Positions 5,969 to 7,874 of a stretch of 7,874 nt of DNA are shown piece by piece. The position numbers and the translations under genes were made by a program. The notes beneath the pieces are model-generated. The model was not told where the DNA came from and did not search any database. It saw only the letters and a program-made list of their open reading frames with translations. Location: contig URKM01000069.1 in the NCBI GenBank assembly GCA_900548365.1, forward strand, positions 1-7,874, given 5' to 3'. Source of the stretch: an uncultured Collinsella sp. GTDB taxonomy: Bacteria; Actinomycetota; Coriobacteriia; Coriobacteriales; Coriobacteriaceae. Position 1 is the first letter of the stretch, and each line of letters begins with the position of its first letter.

Positions 5969-6598
5969 GAGCGCGGCTGCCAGCTCTCGATTGCGCGGGC
6001 AGTAGATGTCGAGCAGCATGTGGAAGCGCTGGCCGTGGCTCGGCTCCATGAGGTGGACGAGCTCATGGGCCACCACGAACTCGAGGTATGCGGGCGGATA
6101 GGCTGCGAGGCGCGCGTTGATGCGGATGGCGCCCGAAGCAGGGGTGCACGATCCCCAACGCGTCTTCATGCGGCGTATGGACCAGCGGTTCGCGTGCACG
6201 CCCATGGCCGATTCGAGTTTCTCGACCGCTTGCGGCAGGACCCGCTCGACCTCGCGGGCATGGAGGGCCGCCACCGCGGCCGTATCGGATGCGATCGCGG
6301 GGGAGAGCGGCTCGCCCCAGAGGTGGGTTCGCTCCCAGGCATCCCGCGCCGTCTCGCCGGGTACGGCCTCCCTGCCGCCCTCGACTGCCGCGTGGCGGTC
6401 GACGTGCCGCGCGATCCATGGCTCCTTGCGCGCCGCGAATGCTCGGGCTGTCGCCATGCTCGCGTGCAGGGGGATGCTCAGGACGACGGTTCCGTCGGTG
6501 CGAACGCGCAGGTTGAGGTTTTTGACCCGCTTGCGCCGGACCTCGACGGGGATGCCGGCGGCGGGCGTCGTTATGATGGTCGCCCCGGGTGCTTCCAC
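5942..6598 (-). CDS. YgjP-type zinc metallohydrolase (COG1451, DUF45)
   Basis: A soluble protein with a metalloprotease-like fold and the zinc motif HELVH (H178, E179, H182 of 218) followed by H188 in PSHGQRF. The preceding signature, MKTRWGSCTPASGAIRINAR at 144-163, is diagnostic for the family. E. coli YgjP is 167 residues; UTP pyrophosphatase activity has been reported for this family, though peptidase-like roles were first proposed. I chose GTG 6598 because AGGAGG (6610-6605) lies six bases before it. ATG 6604 directly abuts that site and would add two residues. ATG 6715 would give 257 residues with a low-complexity start. The stop (5944-5942) lies in the loop of the folB terminator, so the last residues (KAPAARP) are encoded by the terminator arm. 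It is convergent with folB and divergent from uraA. Confidence 0.9.
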   Translation of the reverse strand: MEAPGATIITTPAAGIPVEVRRKRVKNLNLRVRTDGTVVLSIPLHASMATARAFAARKEPWIARHVDRHAAVEGGREAVPGETARDAWERTHLWGEPLSPAIASDTAAVAALHAREVERVLPQAVEKLESAMGVHANRWSIRRMKTRWGSCTPASGAIRINARLAAYPPAYLEFVVAHELVHLMEPSHGQRFHMLLDIYCPRNRELAAALKKAPAARP

Positions 6599-6628
6599 GG
6601 GCATCCTCCTTTCGTTTCCCCTGAAGGC

Positions 6629-6716
6629 TCGCGATGCATGGCCGGCGTTCCTCGCCGATGCCTTCGATTCTGCGGCAGGCGGTTCGCGCGCCCCGCTGTC
6701 CGTATCGCGATGCATG
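6629..6716. repeat. Direct repeat pair upstream of the YgjP-type gene
   Basis: The 12-mer TCGCGATGCATG occurs exactly at 6629-6640 and again at 6705-6716, 76 bp apart, in the spacer between the divergent hydrolase and uraA genes. The core ATGCAT is itself palindromic. It could be a pair of regulator sites or chance. I cannot place a clear minus-strand promoter in this spacer. A TTGACT at 6765-6770 is the only other promoter-like word. Confidence 0.4.
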
Positions 6717-6798
6717 TCGTGCTTCCGGGCCGTGCCGCGCGCATAGCGCCGCTCGCGGCCAAATTTGACTTCACGGGTTCGCCGTGCTCAGGAAACGG

Positions 6799-6804
6799 TA
6801 CCAT
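6799..6804 (+). promoter_or_regulatory. Possible -10 element for uraA
   Basis: TACCAT lies 34 bases before the uraA start, within GGTACCATA, the same 9-mer seen before folE. A good -35 at the right distance is missing; TTGACT at 6765-6770 is 28 bases away, which is too far. The short leader ends in a good ribosome binding site, AAAGGA (6827-6832), six bases before ATG. No attenuator or PyrR-type leader structure is evident. Confidence 0.35.
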
Positions 6805-6838
6805 AAGCCAGACTGTTTCCCTACCGAAAGGACTGCCT

Positions 6839-7874
6839 ATGAGTCACCACGAGCGTGAAGTCATCGGCGTCGACGACCGGGTCTCGCCCGCTCGCGCCAT
6901 TCCGCTGGGCATCCAGCACATGATGAGCATGTTCGGCTCCACGGTGCTCGTTCCCGTGCTCACGGGTCTCGATCCCAACGTCGCCATCATGTGCTCGGGT
7001 ATCGGCACCATCTGCTATCTGCTGGTCACCGGCAACAAGATTCCGAGCTACCTGGGTAGCTCCTTCGCCTTCATCAGCCCCATCATCGCCGTGGGCGCCA
7101 CGCGCGGCCTCGACGCGGCTATGTCCGGCGTGATCGTGGCGGGCCTCGTCTTCCTCGCGGTCGCGGGCATCATCAAGCTGGTGGGAACCGGCTGGCTCGA
7201 CCGCTTGCTGCCGCCCGTGCTGGTCGCGTCCGTGATGGTCGTCATCGGCGTGGGCCTGTCCGCCACGGCGGCGAACATGGCCTTCATGGGCACGGACGCC
7301 GCCGGCGCCTCGGTGTTCAACGCGCAGGGGGCGGTCGTCGCGGCGGTGACGCTGTTCGCCGCGGTGCTGTTCTCGGGCCGCGGCGGCATCGTGGGCACCG
7401 TGCCCGTGCTGCTTGCCATCATCGTGGGTTACCTGGTGTCTGTGGCGCTCGGCATGGTCGACTTCGCCCCGGTCGCCGAGGCGGCGTGGATCGGCCTGCC
7501 CAACGTGAGCTTCCCGACGTTCGATATGGGCGCCATCGCGCTCGTGGCGCCCGTGGCCGTCGTCGTGGTGATCGAGCACATCGGCCACCTGCTGGCGGTG
7601 GGCGAGATCGTGGACCGCGATTACCGGCCGATGCTGCCGCGTTCGCTTGCGGGCGACGGCCTGTCCTGTGTCATCTCCGGCTTCCTCGGCGGCCCTCCCA
7701 CGACGACCTATGCCGAGAACATCGGCGTGATGAGCGTGACGCGCGTGTACTCCACGCAGATCTTCTGGTATGCGGGCGGCTTCGCGCTCGTGGTGGGCGG
7801 CTTCTGCCCCAAGCTGGCGGCGCTCATCAACTCCATCCCCAGCCCGGTCATGGGCGGCGTCTGCCTGCTGCTGT
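6839..7874 (+). CDS. uraA: Uracil permease (NCS2 / UraA family), truncated by window end
   Basis: An inner-membrane uracil:proton symporter. The window holds the first 345 residues of a protein normally around 420-430 long, and the frame is open to the last base. After a short charged N terminus (about 20 residues) come strongly hydrophobic segments typical of the 14-helix NCS2 fold. Diagnostic motifs are IPLGIQHMMSMFGSTVLVPV (21-40), VIEHIGHLLAVGEI (244-257), matching E. coli UraA around E241, and TTTYAENIGVMSVTRVYST (288-306), matching UraA around E290. The two uracil-contact glutamates are therefore E246 and E293, and both are kept. The motifs fit uracil better than xanthine or purine transporters of the family. 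ATG 6839 follows AAAGGA by six bases. A long antisense frame exists but has no signals of its own. Confidence 0.95.
   Translation, partial: MSHHEREVIGVDDRVSPARAIPLGIQHMMSMFGSTVLVPVLTGLDPNVAIMCSGIGTICYLLVTGNKIPSYLGSSFAFISPIIAVGATRGLDAAMSGVIVAGLVFLAVAGIIKLVGTGWLDRLLPPVLVASVMVVIGVGLSATAANMAFMGTDAAGASVFNAQGAVVAAVTLFAAVLFSGRGGIVGTVPVLLAIIVGYLVSVALGMVDFAPVAEAAWIGLPNVSFPTFDMGAIALVAPVAVVVVIEHIGHLLAVGEIVDRDYRPMLPRSLAGDGLSCVISGFLGGPPTTTYAENIGVMSVTRVYSTQIFWYAGGFALVVGGFCPKLAALINSIPSPVMGGVCLLL

Noticed and set aside
6821..7588. Minus-strand open frame of 255 codons opposite uraA
   Set aside because: The product is almost entirely His, Asp, Arg, Gly, Glu and Ala, a typical antisense shadow of a GC-rich membrane-protein gene.

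Overview
The window looks like chromosomal DNA from a high-GC, strictly anaerobic Actinobacterium of the class Coriobacteriia, probably Collinsella or a close relative. Three things suggest this: strong GC bias at third codon positions, A+T-rich promoters set in GC-rich DNA, and an oxygen-sensitive class III ribonucleotide reductase. The genus is an inference from general resemblance. Nothing in the window looks like a phage, transposase gene, CRISPR array or defence island.

Layout, left to right. Positions 1-341 hold no protein gene, only a small hairpin and a strong tRNA promoter with an A/T-rich upstream tract. A single tRNA-Val(GAC) gene (342-416) has its own intrinsic terminator (426-454). 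Positions 455-1051 are a long non-coding stretch. It carries a near-ideal NrdR box (789-804), a weaker partner box over the likely promoter, and an untranslated leader of about 200 nt whose 3' part (940-1032) can fold into a closed domain ending beside the ribosome binding site. nrdD (1052-3274, anaerobic ribonucleoside-triphosphate reductase) follows. An unusual 183-bp spacer then holds a large composite palindrome. Next come nrdG (3458-4039, the radical-SAM activase), and a tight cluster of folE (4232-4795), an HD-domain hydrolase (4798-5367) and folB (5381-5866) ending in a strong terminator (5924-5968). A convergent minus-strand YgjP-type zinc hydrolase gene (5942-6598) ends inside that terminator. 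The last gene is uraA (6839 to the window end, truncated), a uracil permease transcribed divergently from the hydrolase.

How the genes fit together. NrdG uses S-adenosylmethionine to install the glycyl radical on NrdD, which makes dNTPs without oxygen; the NrdR box suggests repression by NrdR when nucleotides are plentiful. FolE opens GTP to dihydroneopterin triphosphate, and FolB cleaves dihydroneopterin towards folate. The HD protein sits exactly between them and is a good candidate for the phosphate-removal step that joins the two reactions. folP and folK are not in the window. UraA imports uracil. Its divergent neighbour belongs to a family (COG1451) in which UTP pyrophosphatase activity has been reported, so the right edge may also concern pyrimidines.

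The most interesting items are the HD protein as a possible missing folate-pathway phosphatase, the composite palindrome that appears to have separated nrdG from an older ribosome binding site, the possible structured RNA in the nrdD leader, and the N-terminal extension of FolB.
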